Below, piece after piece: positions 1-12,290 of a stretch of 64,000 nucleotides of DNA (position 1 is the stretch's first letter; each line of letters begins with the position of its first letter). This DNA comes from Azadirachta indica (taxonomy: Eukaryota; Streptophyta; Magnoliopsida; Sapindales; Meliaceae), in contig CM040440.1 in NCBI GenBank assembly GCA_022749755.1, forward strand, positions 11,209,269 to 11,273,268, given 5' to 3'. Both the position numbers and the translations under genes were made by a program. The notes below the pieces were generated by a model. It was not told the origin of the DNA. It saw only the letters and a list, made by a program, of their open reading frames with translations, and did no database searches.

Positions 1-425
1 ACTAAGCCCTAAATTTGCTAGTGGTTGACAACAAGAAAGTCCAAAAGTATTGATATCATGCATTCCTATTCTACAAACACAGATAGAAATATAGATGAAG
101 ATATATAAATAAATTTGTAGATATGAGACAAAAAGGGTAATTCTGATGTAAGTCCTCTTGACTAATTGGTTCTAATATTAGGTTAATAATTTAGTATGTC
201 TACTATTAATATAGGGGTCAAGGAGATATATATTAGCATAATGAAAATGATAAGAAAAGTTTTTTAAAAAGACAAAATTTATATTGATACGATTGAATGA
301 CAAAAATTAGAATTTATTAATATTCTTAAAAGACTTACATACCCTCAAATATATGATTTTATGAAATCACCCAAATTAAAGATCTCATAAACTAATAAAA
401 AATTAGAAATCAATATACAATTTTT
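1..425. other. AT-rich non-coding stretch
   Basis: I see no coding signal, RNA gene or clear repeat boundary here. It abuts the copia relic on its right and may be flanking or decayed element sequence. Confidence 0.4.
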
Positions 426-479
426 TTTTTCATATGCCAATTTTGGATGTATACAACTTCAATCTCCAAGAAGTATTAT

Positions 480-1200
480 TTTTCTTCTTTCTCAACTTCT
501 TCGGCCGGCTAGCTGCTTAATTTTTAAGCTTCTGGATTTCTTCAATATCACTGTTAGTTATGATAATATCATTAACATAGACAATCAAAATCGTGATTTT
601 ACCATTTCTTGATTTCTTGATGAAGAGTGTATGATCCATTGCCTTGTGATTGTTTGAAATCCATCCTTTTCATTTCACTAGTAAATCTTTCAAACCATGC
701 TTGAGGAGATGCTTTAATTTGTATTAGAGGTTTTCTTTTTAACCTGCACACTTTATTAATCCCAAAAATATGGGTAAACACTAAAGGTTCCTCCATATAC
801 AGTTCTTCCTTTAATTAGTGATCACCATATAAGGATGTATTTTTCGTATTAAATTGCTGCAAGGGCCATCGAAAGTAAGTTGCTAACGACAACAGAAGCC
901 TAATAGAATTAATTCATTTTTGCAACTGGATAATCATATTAACATTGAAAATCAAGTAACCGAAGGTGAGTGAATTTTTAAGAGTTAATACAAAGCTAAA
1001 GGAAACAAGCCTCACGTTACATCTCTGCGAAGTTCCATTAGCATTATGTTTAACAATATACACCTTTGCATTCCATTGGTCTTTTTCCTTTTGGCAACTT
1101 GACTACAAGCAACGTTTCACTTCTTTCAGGGATTTCATTTCTTGATTCATGGCTTTTCTCCATTTTAATGGTGTGTAGCTTGGTAAGAAACGATCTGTGC
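480..1200 (-). pseudogene. Ty1/copia reverse transcriptase relic
   Basis: Read on the minus strand, this stretch gives successive blocks of a copia polyprotein in the right order but in shifting frames. First comes LPKGKR.MEC (about 1066-1100), matching the family's 'LPxGKKxIGCKWVF' block. Next is LLSLAT.F.WPLQQF (about 850-890), then VCRLKR with SPQAWFERFT (about 690-760), then HTLFIKKSRNGKI and YVNDIIIT (about 555-640). The last is the polymerase active-site box, normally YVDD, here with Asp changed to Asn. Several frameshifts and stops separate the blocks, so it is non-functional. Gag, protease, integrase and LTRs are not visible nearby. Family is assigned by motif order; lineage within copia is not resolved. 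Confidence 0.85.
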
Positions 1201-1259
1201 GAAGAGGAAAGCCTATCAAAAGAAATAAAGTTGGCTATGGAGTGTAGGGTGCATTTTCG

Positions 1260-2440
1260 TGTAGCCTTCTTGATAGTTGTTGGAATATCAATATCAGTAT
1301 GACTATCAAGAGGAAGATTTTGTAGTGAAGAGGAATTTGGAAGACTTCTATGTTAACAGTTATAAGATCATACTCCTAAGCTTGCATCGGTTTGGGCAAA
1401 AAACCACCTTCTTAAACAGATCCGCAGTGGCGAAGTTGACCCTTTTTCCTGCTATTTTTGGGAGATGGAAGAGATGAAAGAGGCTTAAGGTCTGATGGAG
1501 TGATGACTGTTTCAGGAGCCGATTTTGGAAGTTTAAGGGTTGTTTTTGGAATTTAATTTAGGAGCTCTGATCTTGGAATTTAATAACACTTATAGCCTTT
1601 TTGATTTAACATCTTTAACAAATATTAGTTAAAGTATTCCTTCCCATTGCTTTATTTAACATTTTTAACTCGAGCACCTTGTTGGTTTTGAATCATTTTA
1701 AAAAATTGGGAAAAATTGTACTAGAATCAGATTTATTTTTCATGAGAAACAACAAAGTAACAGTGAGTATATATATTCATGATCAACAAAAGAAACAAAC
1801 CAAGGAGCTCCAGTAATGTTTGAAATCCTAGAGGATTATCCCTAGGCATTAGTATGAATCAGGGAAATTGAATATAAAGATTTTAGACCCACTTAAAGGA
1901 AATGAAACACGGTGATGTTTGGCAAACCAATTTACTTCATAATTGAATGATTTATCTTCCACGTACTGTTGAAGAAAAGAAGAAAGATTTCCTTAATGAA
2001 AGTTATGAGCTAAATCTGAAATTTATTTAGTGAAAGCTTTCAAAAAAAAAAAGAAAAAAAGATGGAGATAGAGGTACTTTACCTCCATCTTCACCAGACC
2101 CAGCATACAAAAAATAGAGTCCTTCTTAACAAGCCCAATTGTCTTCCTCATAACCAATTCCTGGACAACACAATCATTAGAGGATTATACAATTTAGCAG
2201 TTTGGGCCTTTTGCCACTTAATGAATGTAAAACAATGGGCAGTCTAGGCGCACATGAAACATGGGTCTTAGGAGGGAGAAGAGGTGAGGGAAATGACTCC
2301 TTTTCTTAAAATAGATGCCAATGTACCATTGTAAACTCTTACTTTTTGGTTTCCAGGACATGGAGTGCATGTAGAGAAGTAATAAAAGGTCATCTTTATT
2401 AATATGATTTTTCATATATTATTATAAAATTTGTGACTCA
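1260..2440. other. No recognisable gene
   Basis: Only short chance reading frames occur here. A purine-rich run lies at about 2043-2060. No LTR ends, TIRs or conserved protein blocks were found. Confidence 0.35.
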
Positions 2441-2830
2441 TATTTAATAACTAGTGTATATTAGGATAAGTTGACCTATACAGAAGTTGAGTTCTTTAGT
2501 GAGCTTGTTGGGGGTGCAAGAAGGTAAAACACCCTTCTTCCTGGTGGTTAGGGAGCAACGCCCCTACCCATTTCTAGTATTTGTATATTTGTATATTTGT
2601 ATATTTGTATATTTGTATATTGTTAGTTTGAATAATTGAGAAAACTTCACCTAGTAAGGAAAACACCTTTTTCTTTCCAAATATTCTCACTAAAACAAGA
2701 TCAAATTCCATGTTGAGTCCAGCCAAGAATTCATATACTTGTTCTCTTAATTTTCACAAATTTTAGTATCATATATTGTGGCATTCAAAATTATTCTTGA
2801 GGGAGTGCTTGTATTTTAACTAAAATTTGA
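2440..2830 (+). other. Possible copia-type LTR fragment
   Basis: A GC-richer block (about 2500-2570, a 'GGGGGTGCAAG...' sequence with an internal inverted repeat around 2517-2540) followed by a short tandem repeat resembles the promoter-proximal part of some plant copia LTRs. No paired LTR, PBS or TSD was found, so this is a weak inference. Confidence 0.25.
2578..2621. repeat. 8-bp tandem repeat (TATTTGTA)n
   Basis: Just over five uninterrupted copies of TATTTGTA are present. This is a simple microsatellite-like array and likely length-polymorphic. Confidence 0.9.
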
Positions 2831-3570
2831 ACAAAAATATTCATATATTTAAATTTTTTTTATCTTTTTTAAAAGATTTTGAATCGGATTGAGAAATTTT
2901 ACTCACAAGACACCAAAATCTTACTCTCTACCATTATTCGAACTCAGGATAATATGAGAGCATCAAGTATATCCCAAATCACTTGAGGTATTGTCCAAGG
3001 AGCAATTTAAAAATTATTTGTTTTTTAGCTTATACACGAAAACTTACTAAAAATATCTTAATAATTAAATATGTCAATAAATTAATATAATTTTTTAATA
3101 GTATTCTTATTTTATTAATTTATTTTAACATTTACATTTTTAAACCATATCTAACCTTTTTATTTTTCTATCTTTAACTTTTGTAGTTAATTTTTCATCA
3201 ATTTTTATATTATTTGAATGATTAATTAATAATTTGTTGACTCACAAGATTAAGTAAAACAAAAAAAATTCATAAATATTATTCTCTTTCTACAATATTG
3301 TGTTAATAAGTATAAGTACAAATATGAATAATACTTTAAAACATTATGTATGTAAAAATATTAATTTTTAATTTTTTATTAATTTTATAAAAATAAAAAA
3401 TTTAAAACTAATATTAAGAAGTTTAAGTAACAGAAATCATATTATTCACATTAAAATTTCAATCAAATTTAGATTCTAGCCATCTTTGGACTTTAAACAA
3501 AAATGTACAAGCATTATTTTAGTATGTTTTACCCTTTAGTTCCAATAATACTTATTGTATTTGTTGATGG
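2830..3570. other. AT-rich non-coding DNA
   Basis: Very AT-rich sequence with no open frames of note and no recognisable element termini. Confidence 0.35.
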
Positions 3571-3577
3571 AGAAATT

Positions 3578-3835
3578 TACTCACCACTTGTCAAATTATG
3601 ATTGGCTGATAACTTGAATAGGCATGTGTTGCTCTCGGTAAGCTTTAATATTGTTAGGTCTTTAGATCCAAATTGAACTTCCACATCATTTTCTAAGTTA
3701 TGAGAAGTAATGTCCACCAAGCCTCTTGGATCACACTTGCTGGCCCAAAAGTTGTGACATTGCAACCTTGTGAGATTGTCTTGGACTTGTTTAGAGAGAT
3801 TTGCTACCGCTGCTACTGTATCTGTAATTGTTACT
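3578..3835 (-). other. Unidentified coding-like fragment
   Basis: The minus strand holds an open stretch of about 85 codons. It starts near TVAAVANLSKQVQDNL, continues through CHNFWASKCDPRGLVDI and SKDLTILKLTESNTC, and ends at a stop near 3579. It has balanced, protein-like composition with a coiled or amphipathic start, unlike the low-complexity frames around it. I do not recognise the family. The right side runs into non-coding sequence, so it may be a single exon or a gene fragment carried by a transposon. No splice sites could be assigned with confidence. Confidence 0.35.
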
Positions 3836-3862
3836 AAAGTACGAGAGCCAAATTATAAGTCT

Positions 3863-3924
3863 ACAATATGTGTGAGAGTGGGATAGTCTAAATACAATAT
3901 GTGTGAGAGTGAGATAGTTTAAAT
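3863..3924. repeat. 31-bp direct tandem duplication
   Basis: Two adjacent copies of a 31-bp unit beginning ACAATATGTGTGAGAGTG lie at 3863-3893 and 3894-3924, differing at about two positions. It lies just upstream (on the minus strand) of the unidentified coding-like fragment. Confidence 0.85.
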
Positions 3925-3999
3925 ACCAATGTAAAGAAACACATTTGTTTAAGGGTAAGTTATAAGTATTATACAAATCGGATTTGATATTGAATGGAC

Positions 4000-5930
4000 T
4001 CATTTGTAGTGATATTCAATAGATTCATCTGCGACATGACGCATTTAAGGTTGCGAGAAAGGCGTTTCTGTAGCCTGAAAGTAACCAAATAATGCTTATG
4101 GATTTAATAAGTATGTGAGAACACTAGAGCAACGCCTAAGGTCGATTTTAGCAATCAAAGATGGCTAGATAATAAGGATTGCTAGTGTTGTTGGGAAGAA
4201 GAAGGTGCTGCCTTGTGATTGTGTTCTTAAAGACATCAAATTAATGATTACCCTGCTCCCTCCTAAGACATGAAATAACAATCTCTTATGTAATGTGTGA
4301 TGTAGAATCATAGTGCGACACAACCAATTTTATGTTATCCTATTTTAATGCTAGTTGTATTATTAAAATAAGTTTTTGTCTAGATATTAAATTAATGCAT
4401 TTTATTCCTAATTAAAATAGATTTTTAAAAAACTTTTGTTTGTAATAAAATTCTTATTTTAAATTAATCCTAAGTTAATTAAAATAAGATTTTAAACCTA
4501 ATTAGAATTTAAAGTTTTGGGCTTTTGTATTTCTTGTACATTAACCTAAGTATATAACAGATCGTTTAGACTTATGTTTTCTCCAGGTGATTTAGATTAT
4601 GGTTATTTTGTTGATTTTGGATAGACATTGGCTTATTCTTATCTTCCATATCACAACTTATAATTTGAGCTCAAAAGAATAGTTTGGATGCACTTGTGCC
4701 TCTTTTATATATTACCTTGACAAAATAATGTAATTTTGACTTAGGCTCGGGCTCAGGCTGGGACCCAAGGTTAATTTTTTGTTTCAACATTAGCCTCGTG
4801 ATTATATGGGTTGTCTAGTCCTTCAAGGCCAGTAATTCATTAGATTAATAAGACAAAATTGACATGCAGTGTTCCATATTTTTGTCTCAAAGCATTATCG
4901 TTTTATTTTAGCAGTATTCTGTACCAGCTGTGTGGAGATCCAATCGTTTCTTTGTAGTCATTTCTATAGCATTTTAACTTACTAACATATCAAATACGTC
5001 CTTTCACTTGCTCCTATCACTTCATATAAAGTACTAGCGGTCACAAAATTTTCTGCCCTGCAAATTTTTACCAGTGGCTAAAATTGATGATTTTAATGCT
5101 TCGTTGACATCACTCGTATAACTTATCTTTCTTAGTCAACAACAATTATTTATTAGAGATAACCGTTTGACTTCCATAGTTGTATAAATTTATTACTTCT
5201 TTCCACAAAATTCCAAAATCATCTTTTAGGCTTTTCTACAATCTTCCAATAACTCTTCTTCTTCTTTCGTGGCTTTCTTTGGAAAATACATTATAGTCCC
5301 TCGTGTCCCCGTAGCTACTTACACATATTGCTTTCTTTGGATTTGGTACAAGGTTTCCTCCTCTCTTCTTTCATGTACTAGTCTCGCTTTCTTGTTAGGG
5401 TAATACATTATTCTTCTATACTTACTTTAATTTTTCTTTCTTGGGTTGTACTTTCGATATTACATTTCTTTGAGAAAATGGTCGTGATGAATTCAATCTT
5501 TATGCTTTTTTTTTTTTTTGAATCTTATCATGTTTTCCTTTATTTCTTATCATGATATAACATCATGACATCCATCCATCCAATTGTTGGTGTCCTAAAT
5601 CACCTCTTTTATACAAAAGACAAATTTGTAAGGAAATTGGCTTCTAAAGTAGAGTCCATTCCAAAAGAGACTTTACTTGAGTAGACTTTTAAGGGAATTC
5701 ATTTTATTTGCCCAAATAGTATTTCCAGATTACGTATTGCTATCGGTGATTTTTAACTTGTTCCCATTCAATTCAGGTGTACCTTAGTTCGCAGTCATGG
5801 CTAGAATAAATAAGTAGCCATGGAATTAGAAAATGCTATTACCCCGAGATGTTTTTCATGTGCCTAAGTTCTTGCCTCGATTTGCGCTTCCTAAACATTA
5901 TCTATAGGAAAAGACTGTTCTTTGCTTCGT
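4000..5930. other. No recognisable gene
   Basis: The stretch holds short chance frames and T-rich tracts such as the poly-T at about 5507-5519. I find no element ends. Its right part may be a diverged upstream region of the PMD relic, but no conserved block supports that. Confidence 0.3.
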
Positions 5931-6748
5931 TAACTTATATAGTGATAGAGTGTAGACACTCATACTTTTGTCACTCTAGGGGGGATGGAGGAATTTACGC
6001 CAACTTTTGAGGACATAGCTACTATTATTGGCTTCCTTGTGATTGGTGATGTAAATCTTTTGAATATCCAACTCTTGATTGTAGAGAAGTGAATTGAAAA
6101 TGCCTTAGTGATTGCTTTTTTGAGAAGTAAGAACTCTACCCGACCAAATTATCAAGACTAAACAAAGTAATTTTAGGGCTCTATAGTAGACAAGTCTTTC
6201 ATCCTAAGTAAAGGATACCACTCAGATCATCGTTTGGAAGCCATGATTGCTGTATGGTTGAGTTGCTACTTTTTCAGGAATAACCTGGTAAATGTAATCC
6301 AGAAACGTGTTTTTCCTATAGCTATTTTCCTGCCTCATAGTCATTGTTTTCCTTTAGTTGCTATATATTTGGGTAATCTTTAGCATCAGCTTGTCTTGAT
6401 ACATTTTGATGAAGTTGGGGGAGCTGGTGCTGAGTTGTTGATTCCCTTATTAATGCCATTTTTGGTAGATCTTCTTGTTGGAGTACTTTCTTCACCACGC
6501 ATTTCCTTCCTTCAACGCTAAGCATATAAGAGTGATGTCTTTTATTCTTCATTTACTTTTTCAGATGATATCTCACCTCCAAAATTCCCTTGTGCATGCC
6601 TTGGTTGTATCAATGCCCCTACTATGGTGATTTGTTAGGCCATATAGATGATAAAGATGGTTTTTCTTTTCGTTACTATCTAAACCTATCAGATTCTTTT
6701 TATTTTCCTAAATTTGTTGAGCTCTCTCATTTTGAACATCTTAGATAA

Positions 6749-6753
6749 GTTTG
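6749..6753. repeat. Target-site duplication GTTTG, left copy
   Basis: GTTTG immediately precedes the TGTTGACC start of the solo LTR; the identical 5-mer follows the LTR at 8456-8460. Five base pairs is the usual copia/gypsy integrase duplication. Confidence 0.85.
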
Positions 6754-8455
6754 TGTTGACCTTAATGTCACACAAACTCATGTTTTGATGATTACAAAAT
6801 ATACATAAATAAAAAACGAAGACATGCACAAACAAGAGAAGTTGAAGAATCAAGACACAAGCTTGAGTTATTCATTGTATACCTCTTTATATATACTTGT
6901 GTGTGTTTATGTAGGCATGGGCATGGTTTAGTTCGCTCTGGATTTTTAAAAAATCGGACCGATCCTAAAAATTTCGAGTTTCAAATTTTTGAGACCGGGT
7001 CGGACCAGCTGAATAGGAAGAAAAATCCAGATCGGATCGGATCGGACTGATTATATGTTAGAACCGGATTAAATTCGGATCAATCGGTTCAGTTTTTGGG
7101 TCGGTTTGATTTTTGGATAAATTTATTATTTTTTTAAAAATTTTTCAATGTATTAAATAATGTCGTTTTATGAAAACACAATAAAATGACATTATTTAGA
7201 TAAAAAAAATTAAAAATTAATATTTTTGCTCCGGTTCAAGTTTTTTAGACCAAAACCGAAATCAAATTGAAAATTCTAGATTTTTTATTTTAAGAATCAA
7301 AATCAGACTAAATTGCATAAAATACCAGTCCGAACTTATAAATTCTGGTCCGGTTCCAATTCGATCTGATTCGCTCCGGTTTTCTGCCCACCCATATGTT
7401 TATGTTTGTAGTAATTGTGTAAGCTTTTCATATTTTCCAAATTTTTTTTAGAAAATTTTATTTGCCAAAATTTATTGCTTTAAATATTTTGCATTGCCAA
7501 AACTTATTGCTTTAAAATATTTTTTATGGACCAAAAATGCAAGTTTTTGAAACCATAAAACCAAATCAAAATGCAAACTTTTGTGAACCGAAGAAGGGAC
7601 TAAAATGAAAGACTTTGAAAGCTAAAAATAGGACTCCAATGCAAATTTTTTAGAAAACAGTTTTACTGTAGCAAATCAGACTGAATTGATTCACATGAAT
7701 TATAAAACAGGAAAGTTTAGAGATACAATAGTTTTACAATTTGGTTAGCCAAATTAGACTATTCCGTCAATCGAAAAGCCCATTTCATTCTACTAAATTC
7801 TGTACATTTTACCTATTGAATCAGTCGACTGAATCTACCATAATGGTTGATTTAATTGACTCAATTTTTAAACATAAATGTCTCTAATGGCTAGCTTTTT
7901 TTAACCTAACTACATATTTAGCCTTTTTAAATATTGAAAAGTGATTTTAAGCATTTTGTCTAAACCCTAAGACCTTACAATTATCTTTTAGCCTTAAAAT
8001 CATGCTTTGAGCTTGACATTGCAAATCCAACATTCTACACTCCTTGCTTTCTCATTTGTAATCATTCAAAGGTGTAAAATCTTGTGCTACTCTTCTATTA
8101 CTTGAAATTGAGTAAAAGAGGTGAGTCTTTCACTTAGGATTAAGTGAGATTGAGTGATTGGAGAGCAAAGTCACTTGTAAGGTTTGAAGGAGAGCCAAAG
8201 GTCTCCTTTGGGGTATTTGATGTCTTGACTTTCTAAGGCTTGTTCATAGTGAATCTTTAATGGGTGCTTGAAGGAGTGGATGTAGAAAAGATTGTGTTAA
8301 ACCACTATAAATTTGGTATGTTTGTTCTTCTTATTCTCTTTATCTTTTGTTTTTACATATTGGTAATATTGTGTATGTATTGGGAATTTAAATTTCCTGT
8401 ACTAATTTTTGAAAACCAATTCACCCTTTTTCTTGGGTTGCATTTTAACATTACA
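6754..8455 (+). mobile_element. Solo LTR, copia-type family 1
   Basis: The sequence starts TGTTGACC and ends CATTACA, obeying the TG...CA rule, and is flanked by exact GTTTG repeats (6749-6753, 8456-8460). No internal retrotransposon sequence is present, so it is a solo LTR left by LTR-LTR recombination. Its right part carries a block (about 8413-8445) with 'AACCAATTCACCC' and 'CTTGGGTTG', a common 3' end of plant copia LTRs. Removing the nested MITE leaves about 1.2 kb. Related copies lie at 13392-14433 (plus), 48175-51615 (minus) and 58050-59041 (minus). The insertion lies inside the PMD relic, which resumes on the other side. Confidence 0.85.
6913..7397. mobile_element. hAT-like MITE nested in the solo LTR
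   Basis: A 485-bp insertion is bounded by exact 8-bp duplications GTTTATGT (6905-6912 and 7398-7405). Its ends are imperfect inverted repeats: AGGCATGGGCA at the left and TGCCCACCCATAT at the right. Both subterminal regions are rich in 'CGGACC/GGTCCG'-type words in opposite orientation. An 8-bp TSD with a TGGGCA-like terminus is typical of non-autonomous hAT elements. No transposase is present. It inserted after the LTR was already in place. Confidence 0.88.
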
Positions 8456-8460
8456 GTTTG
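8456..8460. repeat. Target-site duplication GTTTG, right copy
   Basis: Exact repeat of 6749-6753, directly after the CATTACA end of the solo LTR. Confidence 0.85.
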
Positions 8461-9259
8461 GATGCATGTAGAAAATGGGAGTTTAAAGTGTGGTGCTTAT
8501 TTCATGACTATTGCTTAGGGTGGTTACCTTTCGTTGATGCTCTTAGTGCTACTTTTGTTACTTCTTATTAACCATGCCATGTTTAGAAATAATTTAGGCT
8601 AGACATGATACTACCTTAGTTTATGCCTTTTATTCTTTCTCTTGAGAAAGCTATTGATCACTTTATCATATTTAAGCTTGCGTGTCACCCTAAGCTATAG
8701 TCTAAGGATGTTATTATTGCTAGCATTGATATGTATAGTACATCTACACCTTTGCCAGTATTTGAGACACTTCTTTATCTTGTTGAGTATGCAACAAGTC
8801 ATTTTAAGGATTTAGTGAGCTTGGACAATCAAATTGCCCATGATCATTTGAAAGTTAGTTTTGCTTTCGTAACATTGCATGCATGGGAACAAAAATTATC
8901 ATATATATACTGAAATTTATACCATTTATTGAATTATGGTGAAGTATGATATAGCTAACACTTGAGCAATTAGAGGCCCCATAACTAACTTTTGCTACTC
9001 CTACCATTAATATTTTAGCCGCTTCATCTAGCTTTGAGTGTTTTTCTTAGCTTCCTTGAAGTAGTAGTGTGCTTCCTACTTCTCTGTCTGCTTCTACTGA
9101 AAAATCCAAAAATTAAGCAAAATCTCTAACTTCTAAGTTAGCTTCACCTAAGCACATGCTCCTCTTGTTTCATTAAGAAGAAGTTCTCGACAACCTACTA
9201 AGGACTAGGTGGTTAATAGCAAACTAGTGGTGGTTCCTTTAAATTCTAATGATTCATCT

Positions 9260-10630
9260 TTTTCCTATGAGAGGCCAAATTCTTCTAATGAATGCTTCAT
9301 AACTCTACTCATAAAGGAGGTGATGAGAATATTTTGAAATAGAGTGAAGTAAGTGCTCTATATGTTCCACTTTGTTAATGTATATATTATTGCCATTTTT
9401 CCAATTATAAGATATGTATTTCGAGTGTAGGATGTTCTTCTAGCTAATACTTTGGTTGAGGGGGCTTTGACTACCAAAAAAAGGAAAACTTACCCTATTT
9501 TTCCTTCTATCACTAAAAAGTTATATCTAGGGGTTCTTGAGGTTAACTCTTTTACTAATATTAATAGAGAATTAAACCTTGTTTCTTTTAGTTGAAGTAG
9601 GATAATATTCTTGCGGATGTTATGCCTTTCTCCTCTTCTTAAGTGATTTTTTCAAACCTATCCTTTCTCTATCTTGTTTGTGTACACATCTATAATTACA
9701 TATGTTTATAATTTTAGGAGTTGGGCCTAGTCGTACCTCGCTAACATGAGTTTTGATCCAATTCAACAATATTTTCCTAAGCCTTTGTCTGGACTAAGAA
9801 TATAGATTACCTTTTATGCTATATAGTTTTATGTATACTCTTTGTAATATAATATCTTCTTATTCTTTATTTTAGCTTTGACCTCTAGTCTTCTAGGACC
9901 AGTACGTGAAGATATTACTTTATTTTAGGACATATTTAGCATAAATGATGCAGACCCTGTCTATTTAGAAGTGTTGCATCTAGTTAGCAACAAGAGAACA
10001 ATTTATTTAGGTGCTTGTGTTCAAGTTGAATAAGTTTAGTATTTGTAAGTCCTGGTTTAAAAGGACCCTGATTTTGCAAAAAGTTGTCAATTCTCTTTTT
10101 GTTTGGGGAACTTAATTATCTATATGATTAATCTGGTATTATATGGGATTTCTTGAGGAGACTATGAAAAAGTAACTCTAGATATGTTGTTGGTATGGAA
10201 GAAGCCATGTTTGGATGCTCATCAAGTAGGATTTATTGTATGACTCATGTTAGATTTCATTACTCATCTTGCATATACTATTTCTGGGAGGCATTGTTAC
10301 TTAATAGTTGATCATACTTTTAATACTAAAATAAAGAATGCGTGTTGAGATCTAACAGAGGCTCAAGCTTGTTTGGAGAGGTTAGAGAAGTCAAGAGAGG
10401 GTTCAAACTTTCTCCCAGATGATTGATAAATATATAGTTCAAAGAAGTCAAGGCTTTATTTGTCTAGTTGAATTCTTCATGACTCATTAACGTAGCCATT
10501 TGTTCTTTTACTTATGTTTTGTTGCTGGAACTTTATGTACCTTAATTGCAACTTTTTGTTCCAATTTTCATGTAAAATCCTAAAAACATTCTTTACAATA
10601 AAACTTGTGTATTATATTTGGTAGTTGTCA
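9260..10630. other. Degenerate, possibly the tail of the PMD relic
   Basis: Scattered plus-strand word similarity to the Ser/Lys-rich and coiled-coil tails that follow PMDs was suspected (for example around 10320-10430), but no continuous frame or conserved block confirms it. No element ends are seen. Confidence 0.2.
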
Positions 10631-10637
10631 TATATAT

Positions 10638-10687
10638 AATTCCTTAATGAAGAAATAGTTTAAATTCCTTAGTGAAGAAATAGTTCA
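10638..10687. repeat. 25-bp tandem duplication
   Basis: Two adjacent copies of a 25-bp unit beginning AATTCCTTAATGAAG lie at 10638-10662 and 10663-10687, with two or three differences. Confidence 0.85.
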
Positions 10688-11259
10688 ATCAATAGCGTTT
10701 AGGTCACATTTTTTTTTCATCGTTTATATAAATATGAGTTTGTTTAATGTTGCACTTATGTACCTGTAAACATAGTGAGTCATGTTGGGGCAAAATAATG
10801 CCTTAAGGTATTGTAGACTTACACCTTTCTAAGTATTAAGAGATTTTGTGCATATATAGAAGACATATGTAACTACCTTATAAGTATGATTATAATGAGA
10901 AGTCAGTGATACTAATTGTATCGAAGTTAACAAAATATTCATAAGGGAAGATGTAATTTAGATCTTTCTAACTTGTTGTAGGATTTCTTTGACAATATAA
11001 TAACCTGTGTTATATGTTATTGCTTTTGCGTCTTTGTTAGTGTAATTGTAGTAGAGTAAATAAAGTTTATGCAATAGCTTAAGATTTCGAATGATTGATG
11101 GTTTTCCTTTACAACCTTTTGTTGAGTTTATGTAATGCGAGCTTTTATGGTAATATCATATACAACTTGCATAAAAAGAGTTTTATCCCCAAGGTAAATA
11201 TACCATTAGAGTCTTCATTTGATTTTCTCTTTGAGCACTATACCTTAAGGGCATCCGCT

Positions 11260-12290
11260 GAAGTTATAGATTCTAACTATAGGGTACTTCATAAGGATCT
11301 TAGTCTTTTTAAAGTATCCAATCATGTATTATGTGTGTCGCTAGGCATCGTATGTCTTTACATGTAACATAGACATCCTATAAGTTATCCCATAGGTCAT
11401 CTATGTGACATGGATGATCCATACTATTATGCATCCTTGGAGGGTGATCCTGATAGTCCTAGGTGCTACCTATAACTCATGAGCATCTCTCTGTGGATGC
11501 ATCCATAACCTAATTATGGGTATCCCTCATATGACGTGGTCATCATAATGGCATCTGTCCTTTCAGTAGAAATTTTACGATAATCTCTATCATCATAACT
11601 ACTAGAGTTACAGATCGTATGATGTTTTACTTTAAGTGAGCTTCCTCTATACTAAATTCGTGTGGGCATTCCGTAAGGATTATATCCCTTTAGAGCATCT
11701 GAATATGTACTTCTAGACATCATACATATTTAATCGTGAGTGGGCATTCCATAAACATATAGTCTAGTGTATTATGTGGACATGTATTATGTCTAGTGTT
11801 TGGTGTAGGGGCATCTCGTAACGCGGTCATCATGTCTAGTGTCACGGAGCATCTTGTCATTACATAGCGTTTGGTCATGTATTATATCTATTGCCGAGCA
11901 TCTTTCACCATGTAACATGGCTTTGGGCTTCCATGTAGAACTATTCTTGCATAGTTCTATATGTGTTGAATAATGTATCCTTTAATCAATACCACAGACA
12001 TCTTTCCTTTTCGAGGAGCTTTCATGTACTTATGGTCATATATACATTTTATAAGGATCTCAGTCCTTTTAGAGCATTTCGTAAGGACATAGGCCCTTTA
12101 GATTATCCATTCATTCATTGGCCATCCTTTGCATTAGATTTATAGGGGCGGTTTGTAAAGACAAATTCCCTTTAGAGAATCCTGTTGTTCATCGGGCATT
12201 TTTTGCATTAGATGTGCATGGGCATTTTGTAAGGACAAAGTCATTTTAAAGCATTTGGTTATGTATTATGTATACTGTCAGCATCTATGC
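11260..12290 (-). repeat. Degenerate tandem repeats downstream of a Tat-like gypsy pol
   Basis: A motif of the type GGGCATTTCGTAAGGACA...CCCTTTAGAGCATC recurs in diverged form at about 11283, 11663, 11736, 11808, 12045, 12085, 12144 and 12220. The right-hand copies (12040-12290) are spaced roughly 75-80 bp apart. A second word, ATGTATTATGTCTAG, alternates with it. On the minus strand this block lies directly downstream of the integrase of the gypsy relic. That is where Tat/Ogre-lineage elements carry a hypervariable 3' untranslated region with tandem repeats. The repeat is seen directly; its assignment to the retrotransposon 3' UTR is inferred from position. Confidence 0.6.

Larger units (their letters stand above)
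5960..9260 (+). pseudogene. Plant mobile domain (PMD) relic, split by a solo LTR
   Basis: On the plus strand, GGMEEFTPTFEDIATIIGF (about 5984-6040) matches the PMD opening 'LTLEDVAxLLGLPVxGD'. Later blocks follow in order: EAMIAVWLSCYFFRN near 6240 (family 'FLSLWLSRYVFP'), VFPIAIFLPHS near 6310, and AIYLGNL...HFDEVGG near 6363. The element insertion at 6754-8455 interrupts it, and reading resumes with WLPFVDALSATFVTSY near 8525, a later PMD block. Stops and frameshifts are frequent, so it is dead. PMD (MAIN/MAIL, 'aminotransferase-like') proteins are known both as host genes and as passengers of gypsy and Mutator elements. Dense transposon context favours a captured copy, but the sequence alone does not decide. 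The 3' limit is uncertain. Confidence 0.7.

Noticed and set aside
2578..2621. CRISPR-like regular repeats
   Set aside because: The 8-bp units are contiguous with no spacers; it is a microsatellite in a plant genome.
9700..10500. Second gene after the PMD relic
   Set aside because: No conserved blocks or sustained frame; kept only as a degenerate region.
11260..12290. Possible coding repeat protein
   Set aside because: The repeats do not hold a frame across units and contain stops in all frames; tandem non-coding repeats fit better.
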